Origin: Ilumatobacteraceae bacterium
GTDB lineage: Bacteria > Actinomycetota > Acidimicrobiia > Acidimicrobiales > Ilumatobacteraceae
Direction: 5' to 3'
Length of the DNA: 14,683 nucleotides
Assembly: GCA_030727685.1 (NCBI GenBank)
Contig: JANRBC010000129.1
Location: 1 to 14,683 of the forward strand
Part shown: piece by piece, positions 1-6,416 of the stretch
Numbering within the stretch: the stretch's first letter is position 1
How the letters are laid out: every line of letters starts with the position of its first letter
Notes under the pieces: model-generated
The model's database searches: none
Seen by the model: the letters and a program-made list of their open reading frames with translations, nothing else
Told to the model about the DNA's origin: nothing
Program-made: the position numbers and the translations under genes

Positions 1-15
1 ATGGGCGTGACTTTT

Positions 16-50
16 CACGTCAAATAACGCGTCAAACAACGCATCAAAAA
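16..50. repeat. Three imperfect short tandem repeats in the kinase leader
   Basis: Three consecutive units of 11-12 bases share the core CGTCAAA (third copy CATCAAA) at about 16-26, 27-38 and 39-50, roughly 85 bases before the kinase start. They could be operator half-sites or simple sequence drift. The first 27 bases can also be read as the last codons of an upstream gene ending in TAA at 25-27, so the first unit may be coding. No other feature is visible in 1-134. Confidence 0.3.
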
Positions 51-134
51 ACTAGTTAGTCGCAATCGAAAAATTCACGCGCGCTGACATTCCCCGTTTC
101 AATGGGCGCGCAGAACTAGCGTCAAAGTTCACAG

Positions 135-1772
135 ATGAGCTTTGAACAAGTCCAACCAGTCGATGATCCCAAGCGCCTTTTAGGCGGTCGGTACAGGCTC
201 GATCGACAAATAGCGCGCGGTGGAATGGCCGAGGTTTGGCTGGGTTTTGACACGTTTTTGAACCGACAAGTTGCCGTCAAACTTTTGAAACCGCAATTGG
301 TTAGCGACACCGTTGTCGCCGAAAGATTTCGCCGTGAGGCGATTGTTTGCGCTGGCTTGAGTCACCCAAATATTGTCGCCGTGTACGACACTGTCGAAGA
401 TGACGGCCGACAATCGGTGGTCATGCAATATGTCCAAGGAAAATCTCTTCGCGAACTTTTAGATCGTCGCAAACGCCTTGGACCACTGCTGACCATTCAC
501 ATGGGTGCTGCAATGTCAGCGGCGCTCGATGTTGCACACCGTGCCGGACTCGTGCACCGTGACGTCAAACCGGGCAATATTTTGTTGACACCCGACGGCA
601 AATTTTTGCTTGCTGATTTTGGAATCGCCAAAGCACTTGTCGCATCTGGTGAAGACCTAACCCATGACAACATCATGATGGGCACCGCAAAATATCTTTC
701 GCCTGAACAAGTGCGCGGTAAACAACTTGATGGTCGTGCCGACCTTTACGGTTTGGGCCTCGTGTTGTATGAGTGTCTTGCAGGTCGAGTGCCGTTTTTA
801 GGTGAGACCGACGCCGACACCGCATTGGCTCGACTGCAACGCGAGCCAACAGATTTAGCGCACTTGCGGCCATCGCTTGCCCCACAACTCGTGCGCGTAA
901 TTCATAAGTTGTTGGCACGAAATCCTGATCATCGATACGCAACAGGTGAAGAAACTCGTGTTGCATTGATGCAAGCACTAAGTGCGCAGAACGACTTCAC
1001 TACGTCAATGACCCCACCAAGTGGGGCAACGCCACCAAAACCGCTCAGGCGAGCAATGACCAGCGACGAGTCGTCGGTTGCTCCAATACCTGGCCAGCCA
1101 GTTCTTGAAACCGCAGTTAACGCAACACCGCCAAAAAATTTGCGTGTAACACGCGCACAAGGCGCGGGCGGATGGTTTTTTTCGCTTCCTGCAAGCACAA
1201 AATTTTTAGGGCTAATTGCTTTGGCGATGAGTATTGCCGTTCTTGGGGTTGCAACTCGATCTAATTCACCACAACAACTTGAAACAACAGTCGCTGAAAG
1301 TGTCGTGGTTGATCAATCGCCGGTGACAATTTCAAGAATGGTTAGTTTTGATCCAAACGGGGACGACGCACAAGAAAACGAGGCGCAAATTTGGGCTCTT
1401 CGCGACAATAACGCAAAAACTGTATGGACTACCGATTGTTATGCCAATCAATTCTTTGGCACAAAAGAATATGTCGGTGTGCTCATCGAATTATCACGCG
1501 CCTCAACTGGTGTGCTGCAAGTTGGCATGAAAAATGGACCTTGGTCACTTGAGATTTACACTGCAAACGGTGCTGCCCCAAGCCGCCTCGAACAATGGGG
1601 GCCTCGCGCGGGCGCCGACTACAACACTCGTCGTGGCATCGCTCAATTCGTTGTGCCGAGTGAAGCTCAATTTGTATTACTGATACTGCGTGAAGTTGGA
1701 AAGAGCGTGCAATGCAGTGCAAAAAACCCTTACCAAGGAGTAATTCAAGACATTTCATTTAACGCCGCATAG
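135..1772 (+). CDS. Membrane Ser/Thr protein kinase with extracytoplasmic discoidin-like domain
   Basis: This is a Hanks-type (PknB-like) eukaryotic-like protein kinase of 545 residues. The kinase domain spans about residues 20-280. It has a glycine-rich loop (IARGGMAEVWLG, 26-37), ATP-anchoring Lys49, helix-C Glu68, catalytic loop HRDVKPGN (141-148, catalytic Asp143), DFG at 161-163, and SPEQ in place of APE. A Pro/Thr/Ser-rich linker (about 285-350) leads to one membrane helix (about 357-374). The external part (about 400-545) begins FDPNGDDAQENE, followed by a T-x-W-x-T-x-x-Y segment. From family knowledge this resembles the C-terminal domain of actinobacterial MurJ (MviN). There are no PASTA repeats. 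The ATG lacks a clear ribosome binding site. By family knowledge the downstream cwlM-like product is a plausible substrate, which is an inference here. All catalytic residues are present, so it should be active. Confidence 0.93.
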   Translation: MSFEQVQPVDDPKRLLGGRYRLDRQIARGGMAEVWLGFDTFLNRQVAVKLLKPQLVSDTVVAERFRREAIVCAGLSHPNIVAVYDTVEDDGRQSVVMQYVQGKSLRELLDRRKRLGPLLTIHMGAAMSAALDVAHRAGLVHRDVKPGNILLTPDGKFLLADFGIAKALVASGEDLTHDNIMMGTAKYLSPEQVRGKQLDGRADLYGLGLVLYECLAGRVPFLGETDADTALARLQREPTDLAHLRPSLAPQLVRVIHKLLARNPDHRYATGEETRVALMQALSAQNDFTTSMTPPSGATPPKPLRRAMTSDESSVAPIPGQPVLETAVNATPPKNLRVTRAQGAGGWFFSLPASTKFLGLIALAMSIAVLGVATRSNSPQQLETTVAESVVVDQSPVTISRMVSFDPNGDDAQENEAQIWALRDNNAKTVWTTDCYANQFFGTKEYVGVLIELSRASTGVLQVGMKNGPWSLEIYTANGAAPSRLEQWGPRAGADYNTRRGIAQFVVPSEAQFVLLILREVGKSVQCSAKNPYQGVIQDISFNAA

Positions 1773-1802
1773 TCAATAAATTTTTAGCGTTAGTCTGAAA
1801 GT

Positions 1803-2129
1803 GTGATTTCTAATCCCTTCACCGATCCAAAGTGGGCGAAAAAAACGGTCGCATCAATTGATCGTTGGGTTGATTTCATCAGCGACAAGACGACTCGACC
1901 AATCGCCAACTTGGTGAGGCTGGTTGTTTTTGGTGTGATTGCAGTAGTCGCCACGGTCACAATCGTCGTTCTAGCCCTAATCGGAATTTCACGTGCGCTA
2001 AACGAACTGCTTGATATTTGGCTAACTCGCCAAAACGCTGTCTGGATTTCATATTTCATATTGTCGTTTGTTTTCGTGGCGATTGGTGCATGGCTAATGC
2101 GCAAGCGCTACCCAAACAAGCAAAACTAA
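1803..2129 (+). CDS. Small two-helix membrane protein, unknown function
   Basis: I do not recognise this 108-residue protein. It has a basic, Trp-containing N-terminal part (1-37), a hydrophobic helix at about 38-62, a short polar loop containing RALNELLDIWLTRQ, a second helix at about 80-98, and a short basic tail (RKRYPNKQN). Positive charges on both ends suggest that both termini are cytoplasmic. The start is GTG at 1803: an in-frame TAG lies just upstream at 1791-1793, so no longer canonical start exists. The ribosome binding site is weak. It lies 30 bases after the kinase and 16 before trxB, so it is probably co-transcribed with them. Small membrane proteins at this position are common in actinobacterial origin regions, but I cannot name a function. 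Confidence 0.72.
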   Translation: MISNPFTDPKWAKKTVASIDRWVDFISDKTTRPIANLVRLVVFGVIAVVATVTIVVLALIGISRALNELLDIWLTRQNAVWISYFILSFVFVAIGAWLMRKRYPNKQN

Positions 2130-2145
2130 AGCGCGAGGTTAAATA

Positions 2146-3096
2146 ATGACGTCTACCAACATTCACGAAGTAATCATCATCGGCTCAGGCCCCGCCGGAT
2201 TGACAGCGGCAATCTATACAGCCCGTGCAAACCTGGCGCCACTTGTGATCGAGGGTGAACCATCGAGTACATCTGACCAGCCCGGCGGCCAACTGATGTT
2301 GACTACCGAAGTTGAAAATTATCCTGGTTTTCCCGAAGGTGTTATGGGCCCAGAGTTGATGCTTAAGTTTCGCGAGCAGGCTGCACGTTTTAATACGACT
2401 TTCATCACTGAAAAAGTTACAAAAGTTGATTTTTCAGCCAGACCATTCAAGGTTTGGGTGCGCGACGAAATGCACCAAGCCAAATCAATCATCGTCAGCA
2501 CTGGCGCACAGTCATTGATGTTGGGTCTCGAAAACGAAAAACGCTTTTATGGCCATGGGCTTTCATCGTGTGCGACTTGTGACGGTTTCTTTTTTAAGGG
2601 CCAAGAAATCATCGTGGTTGGCGGTGGCGACTCGGCGATCGAAGAATCCACTTTCTTGACCAAATTTGCCACGAAAGTTACTTTGGTTGTGCGACGAGAT
2701 GTTTTGCGAGCCTCAAAAATTATGCAACAGCGGGCTATGAATAATCCGAAAATTGAAATCAGATGGAATTCGCAAGTCACCGAATTATTCGGTCAAGAGA
2801 AACTCTCTGGCGTCGGCCTTATCGACACGGTGACCGGTGAAAAGTCAAAACTTGATGTCACGGGTCTTTTTGTCGCCATTGGTCATCGTCCGAACACTGA
2901 TTTGTTTAAAGGCATTCTCGATATGGAAGACAGCGGATATTTGAAAACCAAGCCTGGTTCTTCATATACGAATATCGCTGGAGTTTTCGCTTGCGGCGAC
3001 GTACAAGACCACACGTACCGACAAGCGATCACTGCAGCAGGTTCAGGCTGCATGGCGGCCATCGACTGCGAACGTTGGCTTGAGTCACAGCACTAA
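2146..3096 (+). CDS. trxB: Thioredoxin-disulfide reductase
   Basis: FAD-dependent NADPH:thioredoxin reductase of 316 residues, normal for the low-molecular-weight bacterial type. It transfers electrons from NADPH to thioredoxin in the cytoplasm. The FAD-binding GSGPAGLTAA is at 13-22, and the redox-active CATC (Cys142 and Cys145) lies in the insertion between the two halves of the protein. The NADPH-binding VVGGGDSA is at 157-164, with Arg183-Arg184 (VVRRD) for the NADPH 2'-phosphate. The C-terminal FAD motif FACGDVQD starts at 281 and is followed by the usual RQAITAAGSGCMAA. The ATG is preceded by GAGG at 2135-2138, a 7-base spacing. The gene for its substrate thioredoxin follows 64 bases later, the standard actinobacterial trxB-trxA pair. 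Confidence 0.97.
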   Translation: MTSTNIHEVIIIGSGPAGLTAAIYTARANLAPLVIEGEPSSTSDQPGGQLMLTTEVENYPGFPEGVMGPELMLKFREQAARFNTTFITEKVTKVDFSARPFKVWVRDEMHQAKSIIVSTGAQSLMLGLENEKRFYGHGLSSCATCDGFFFKGQEIIVVGGGDSAIEESTFLTKFATKVTLVVRRDVLRASKIMQQRAMNNPKIEIRWNSQVTELFGQEKLSGVGLIDTVTGEKSKLDVTGLFVAIGHRPNTDLFKGILDMEDSGYLKTKPGSSYTNIAGVFACGDVQDHTYRQAITAAGSGCMAAIDCERWLESQH

Positions 3097-3125
3097 ATAA
3101 CTCACAACTAGTAACCTAAAAGAGC

Positions 3126-3141
3126 TCGCGTGATAACGCGA
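3126..3141 (+). promoter_or_regulatory. Perfect hairpin in the trxB-trxA gap
   Basis: TCGCGT (3126-3131) and ACGCGA (3136-3141) are exact reverse complements around the tetraloop GATA, giving a 6-bp GC-rich stem that ends 6 bases before the trxA ribosome binding site (GAAAGG, 3148-3153). There is no U-run, so it is not a standard terminator. It might be an mRNA stabiliser, a processing site or an operator. Function is inferred from position only. Confidence 0.45.
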
Positions 3142-3160
3142 CCTAACGAAAGGTTTTGTA

Positions 3161-3499
3161 ATGGCTGACGGCATCATCACTCTGACTAGTGCGAACTTTG
3201 ACGAAACAGTTAAATCTGCGACAACACCAATCGTTGTTGACTTTTGGGCCGAATGGTGCGGGCCATGCAAGGCAATTGCGCCAGTACTTACAGAAATCGC
3301 CAAAGAACAGGCCGGTGTCGTGACCATCGCCAAGCTCAACGTCGATGATTACGGTGACATCGCGCAACGATTCGGTGTCATGAGTATCCCGACACTGTTG
3401 GTTTTCAACAACGGTGAAATGAAAAAGAAAATGGTTGGCGCAAAAGGCAAAACTCAACTACTTGCGGAGATCGCAGAATTTATCCCGAAAAAGAATTAG
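3161..3499 (+). CDS. trxA: Thioredoxin
   Basis: A 112-residue thioredoxin, the usual length for the family. It is the general dithiol reductant of the cytoplasm and is recharged by TrxB. The active site WCGPC is at 32-36 (Cys33 and Cys36), preceded by the conserved VDFWAEW. The cis-proline loop SIPT places cis-Pro at 77, and the C-terminal region has the usual GAKGK segment. The ATG is preceded by GAAAGG (3148-3153) with a 7-base gap. The last codons are CCG AAA AAG AAT TAG. The following cwlM-like frame, at -1 relative to trxA, is already open across these codons, so the two coding regions appear to overlap. Confidence 0.96.
   Translation: MADGIITLTSANFDETVKSATTPIVVDFWAEWCGPCKAIAPVLTEIAKEQAGVVTIAKLNVDDYGDIAQRFGVMSIPTLLVFNNGEMKKKMVGAKGKTQLLAEIAEFIPKKN
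3466..3480 (+). promoter_or_regulatory. Possible Shine-Dalgarno and ATT start for the cwlM-like gene
   Basis: GGAG at 3466-3469 inside trxA is followed after 8 bases by ATT at 3478-3480. That ATT is in the same frame as the cwlM-like protein and about six codons before its first conserved residues. The frame has no ATG, GTG or TTG between the stop at 3415-3417 and 3742. ATT is a rare but established bacterial start (infC is the known example). A -1 frameshift on AAAAAG at 3488-3493 or a sequence error could explain the frame equally well. Confidence 0.4.
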
Positions 3500-4476
3500 C
3501 CCTTGGCGATAGCCACGACGCTGTAGGTGATCTTCAGCGGCGACTTAGTGGTGCTGGCTTACTTGATTTATCTCGTATCTCAATCAACGAGTTTTGTGAT
3601 GCGACACGAATTGCAGTTACCAAATTTCAAGAACTTCGATCGCTTCACGTTTCGGGTGTTTGCGACCGTACAACATGGCTAACTCTTGTTGAGTCTTCGT
3701 TCGAATTAGGTGATCGACTTTTATATCTGACCTCTCCCCTTTTGCGTGGAGATGATGTTGCGCAGTTGCAATTGTTGTTGTCGCGAATAGGTTTTGACTG
3801 TGGTCGTGTTGATGGCTTTCTAGGCAAAATAACCGCAAAGATAATCACTGAGTTTCAACAGAACTACGGACTAGTGCCGGACGGCATCTGTGGCCCGCAA
3901 ACTTTGCAAGCGTTACGCCGCGCAAGTCACAACTCCGGTGCTGGCCCAGGCGTGGGCATCGTGCGCGAGCGTCACACGTCGGCAAAGTATCCACAAGATT
4001 TAAAAAACTTACGAATTGTCATCGGACAATTCACAAAACTTGATCGGCTTACAAACGAACTAGCCGACAGGCTACGTGCCCAACATTCAAACGTTGCCGT
4101 GATCAGTGATCTTGATCAACATCGACATGCTCAACTTGCCAACGACTTCGCTGCGAATATTTACATCGGCATTGAAGCAAGAGATCAACAAGTATGCGAA
4201 ATCGCCTACTACCAAACCGAAGGTTTTCACTCGGTTGCAGCACATGTTTTCGCGACTCTTGCCGCAGAGACAATCGAAAGGTCGGCGCCATGGTTCAAGC
4301 CAGTTGTTAGCGGCATGCGTTTGCAGGTTTTACGTGAAACATCGATGCCCGCTGTGGTCTGTGGATTTGGGCCGGTTACTCGCATCACTCCACACAGTGC
4401 AGTGCTGGCTGATGACCTCGCAAATGCCTTATCTATATGGGTCAAAACCACATCGATGAAATTAGATACCAAATAG
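3478..4476 (+). CDS. cwlM: CwlM-like peptidoglycan-binding pseudo-amidase
   Basis: The product resembles actinobacterial CwlM, which in mycobacteria is a PknB substrate that activates MurA and does not act as a wall hydrolase. Two peptidoglycan_binding_1 repeats are visible. The first is at about residues 7-72 (LALGDSHDAVGDLQRRL to RTTWLTLV). The second is at about 82-150 (GDRLLYLTSPLLRGDDVAQL to DGICGPQTLQAL). An amidase_3-like fold follows (about 165-325). The zinc-site segments look lost: IVIGQF stands where DPGHGG is expected, YIGIEARD where the second His lies, and CGFGP where the late Glu lies. The only conventional start is TTG at 3742, but it would cut through the second repeat, and the conserved frame continues upstream to about 3493. 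I therefore place the start at ATT 3478 (332 residues). The gene lies between trxA and convergent parB, its usual actinobacterial place. The family assignment is firm and the start is uncertain. Confidence 0.78.
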   Translation: MYPEKELALGDSHDAVGDLQRRLSGAGLLDLSRISINEFCDATRIAVTKFQELRSLHVSGVCDRTTWLTLVESSFELGDRLLYLTSPLLRGDDVAQLQLLLSRIGFDCGRVDGFLGKITAKIITEFQQNYGLVPDGICGPQTLQALRRASHNSGAGPGVGIVRERHTSAKYPQDLKNLRIVIGQFTKLDRLTNELADRLRAQHSNVAVISDLDQHRHAQLANDFAANIYIGIEARDQQVCEIAYYQTEGFHSVAAHVFATLAAETIERSAPWFKPVVSGMRLQVLRETSMPAVVCGFGPVTRITPHSAVLADDLANALSIWVKTTSMKLDTK

Positions 4477-4479
4477 ATG

Positions 4480-4516
4480 GGATAACCCCAGAGTTATTCC
4501 ACAGGGTTATCCACAG
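4480..4516. repeat. Inverted repeat and DnaA-box-like pair between cwlM and parB
   Basis: GGATAACCC (4480-4488) and GGGTTATCC (4504-4512) form a perfect 9-bp inverted repeat around a 15-base loop. Superimposed on it are two near-tandem 12-base units, GTTATTCCACAG (4493-4504) and GGTTATCCACAG (4505-4516). The second contains a perfect DnaA box, TTATCCACA, at 4507-4515. No T-run follows, so a plain Rho-independent terminator is less likely, although the position between convergent genes would suit one. The rest of 4477-4592 holds nothing I recognise. Confidence 0.6.
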
Positions 4517-4592
4517 ATTGTGAGAAACCTTAACTGATGGTTTAGCGTCAACTTAATTGTGAGTCTTAGTCTTTGTAACACGATTCGCAAAA

Positions 4593-5558
4593 TTAGACAG
4601 CGGGGCCTTCGGTCATTGCTCGATAAATGCGTTCAAGATCATTTAGATCAGCAAACTCGATTAGAACTTTGCCTCGTCCGTTTGTTGCGGTAACCGAAAC
4701 ATTTGTTGCCAGATGTTCGCTCAATAATTTTTCGAGTTCAACAATGCCTGGTGGTGGAAGCGTAACTGATCGAATTTTATTGTTTGAATTTTTATCGTTA
4801 GTGCCGACAGGTTTTTTGTCAGATTTGATTGACCGCACATCACGACCCAAACTTTGACGTACTGCTTCTTCGACATTTCGAACTGTCCAACTTTCTTCAA
4901 CACACTGACGTGCGAGTTTTTCTTGAGTTGGTCGATCAGTTAGTGCAAGCAAAGCCCTGGCGTGGCCGCCTGAAAGTCGACCATCGGCAAGAAGTTGCAA
5001 AATTGATGGCGCTAACGCCAACAATCGCAACGAGTTGGTAATTACCGAACGGCTTTTGCCAACTTTTTCAGCAACTTGTTCGTGCGTCATCGAAAAATCG
5101 TCAAGTAATTGCTTGTATGCGGCGGCTTCTTCTAAAGGCGTTAAATCTTGGCGATGAAGGTTTTCAACGAGTGCTTGCTCAACTGACAACAAGTCATCAG
5201 TTTCACGGACAATCGCCGGAATCAACTTGAGGTTTGCAATCTTTGATGCTCGCCATCGACGCTCACCTGCAATTATCTCGAAAGGCTTTGACTTTTCTGG
5301 TGTCGGTCGCACAAGAATTGGCTGCAGCACGCCAATTACTCGAATTGAATCAGCCAGTTCTTTAAGGGTGTCTTCATCAAAGTGCACACGCGGTTGATTT
5401 GGGTTGGGCTCGATTTGTTCGACATCTATGTTGCGCAAACCGACGCCATTATTGGATGTGCCACCACCGCTATCGCCGCCATCACGACCGGGTTTACGCG
5501 AGTCGCGACCCGGAATAAGGGCGTCTAATCCTTTACCTAGACCTGTTGGACGGGCCAC
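4593..5558 (-). CDS. parB: Chromosome-partitioning protein ParB
   Basis: CTP-dependent parS-binding clamp that loads and spreads at the origin and works with ParA to segregate chromosomes. The protein has 321 residues. The N-terminal ParA-stimulating motif GLGKGLDALIP is at 6-16, followed by a Gly/Asp-rich linker. The nucleotide-binding ParB domain starts near 42 (IEPNPNQPR at 49-57) and contains the GERRWR box at 98-103. The helix-turn-helix that reads parS is at about 158-179 (THEQVAEKVGKSRSVITNSLRL). The C-terminal dimerisation segment is about 260-321. The start is GTG, preceded by AAAGGAG at 5566-5572 with a 7-base spacing, which fixes it well. It overlaps the end of parA by 26 bases, which suggests coupled translation. 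It is the last gene of the minus-strand run. Confidence 0.97.
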   Translation of the reverse strand: MARPTGLGKGLDALIPGRDSRKPGRDGGDSGGGTSNNGVGLRNIDVEQIEPNPNQPRVHFDEDTLKELADSIRVIGVLQPILVRPTPEKSKPFEIIAGERRWRASKIANLKLIPAIVRETDDLLSVEQALVENLHRQDLTPLEEAAAYKQLLDDFSMTHEQVAEKVGKSRSVITNSLRLLALAPSILQLLADGRLSGGHARALLALTDRPTQEKLARQCVEESWTVRNVEEAVRQSLGRDVRSIKSDKKPVGTNDKNSNNKIRSVTLPPPGIVELEKLLSEHLATNVSVTATNGRGKVLIEFADLNDLERIYRAMTEGPAV

Positions 5559-6324
5559 CGCTGATCTCCTTTGCTATTTCTCGATATGCCTTGGCTGCTG
5601 GCGAAGAAGGATCAAAAGAGGTAACTGGCTTGCCGTGTGAAGGCGCTTCGGCAACTCGCACCGACCGGGGAACAACTGTTTTACACACTTTGTCGCCGAA
5701 GTGTTCACGCACTTCCCGCACGACATCGTCAGCCAGGGTTGTATGTGTGTACATCACGCATGCAATATTTCGCACTTCAAGCGTTGGGTTCAATACTTGA
5801 CTCACACGGTCAACGCTGCGTAGCAATTGCCCTAGGCCTTCAAGGGCGAAATACTCGCATTGAATTGGAACAAAAACCTCGGTTGCAGCGGTTAAACCGT
5901 TGACCGTCAAAAGCCCCAAACTTGGTGGACAGTCGAGAATTACGTAGTCGTACTGGTCTATGACCGTATCAATAGCTTTTTTAAGACGTTGTTCTCGACC
6001 CATCTCGGGCACAAGTTCGATATCAGCGCCCGCCAAATCGAGGTTGGCTGGGGCAATAAAGAGATTCTTAATCGCCGTTGGCTCAATGCAGTTTTCAAGT
6101 TTTTCACCACGCAATAAGACGTCGTAAATAGTGGCATCGAGATCGCGGGCGTTAATGCCAAGCCCGGTTGAAGCGTTGCCCTGGGGGTCAAGATCAACCA
6201 CTAACACGCGATACTCAAGTTCGGCCAAACTTGCCGCCACTGTTATCGCAGTCGTTGTCTTGCCAACACCACCCTTTTGGTTTGCGAAAGCAATGATTCG
6301 AGGTAGTGGTGGCAGCGCTTCCAT
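5533..6324 (-). CDS. parA: Chromosome-partitioning ATPase ParA (Soj)
   Basis: Deviant Walker ATPase that binds the nucleoid as an ATP dimer and is displaced by ParB-parS, so moving origins apart. The 263 residues match a chromosomal ParA without a helix-turn-helix domain. The deviant P-loop KGGVGKTT is at 17-24, the A'-motif DLDPQGN at 44-50, and the Walker B-like YVILDCPPSL at 127-136. PRSVRVAEAPSHGKP near the C-terminus is typical of Soj. The ATG at 6324 is the first usable start, because an in-frame TAG precedes it by three codons. No Shine-Dalgarno is visible, so the mRNA may be leaderless or poorly initiated. A perfect parS lies 57 bases upstream of the start, which may allow ParB feedback on the pair. 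Confidence 0.97.
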   Translation of the reverse strand: MEALPPLPRIIAFANQKGGVGKTTTAITVAASLAELEYRVLVVDLDPQGNASTGLGINARDLDATIYDVLLRGEKLENCIEPTAIKNLFIAPANLDLAGADIELVPEMGREQRLKKAIDTVIDQYDYVILDCPPSLGLLTVNGLTAATEVFVPIQCEYFALEGLGQLLRSVDRVSQVLNPTLEVRNIACVMYTHTTLADDVVREVREHFGDKVCKTVVPRSVRVAEAPSHGKPVTSFDPSSPAAKAYREIAKEISGGPSNRSR

Positions 6325-6380
6325 AGATTCAGACTACTTAGTGGGTGTGGCGCCAGAACGGATAGGTTGCCCGGAACTGA

Positions 6381-6396
6381 TGTTTCACGTGAAACA
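6381..6396. other. parS: parS centromere site 1
   Basis: Perfect 16-bp palindrome TGTTTCACGTGAAACA, the canonical parS sequence bound by chromosomal ParB. It sits in the 92-base gap between parA and rsmG. Confidence 0.96.
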
Positions 6397-6416
6397 TCAA
6401 ATCTTGAATTCGTGGG

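Noticed and set aside
5..20. Possible third parS-like site (TTTTCACGTCAAA)
   Set aside because: Only about 12 of 16 positions match and the palindrome is broken in the right arm. ParB sites are normally near-perfect.
1..27. Tiny ORF starting at base 1 (MGVTFHVK)
   Set aside because: Eight codons at the window edge are more likely the tail of an upstream gene or chance. No evidence can be drawn from the visible part.
3742..4476. TTG 3742 as the start of the cwlM-like gene
   Set aside because: It would remove the first peptidoglycan-binding repeat and the first part of the second, both of which are clearly readable upstream in the same frame.
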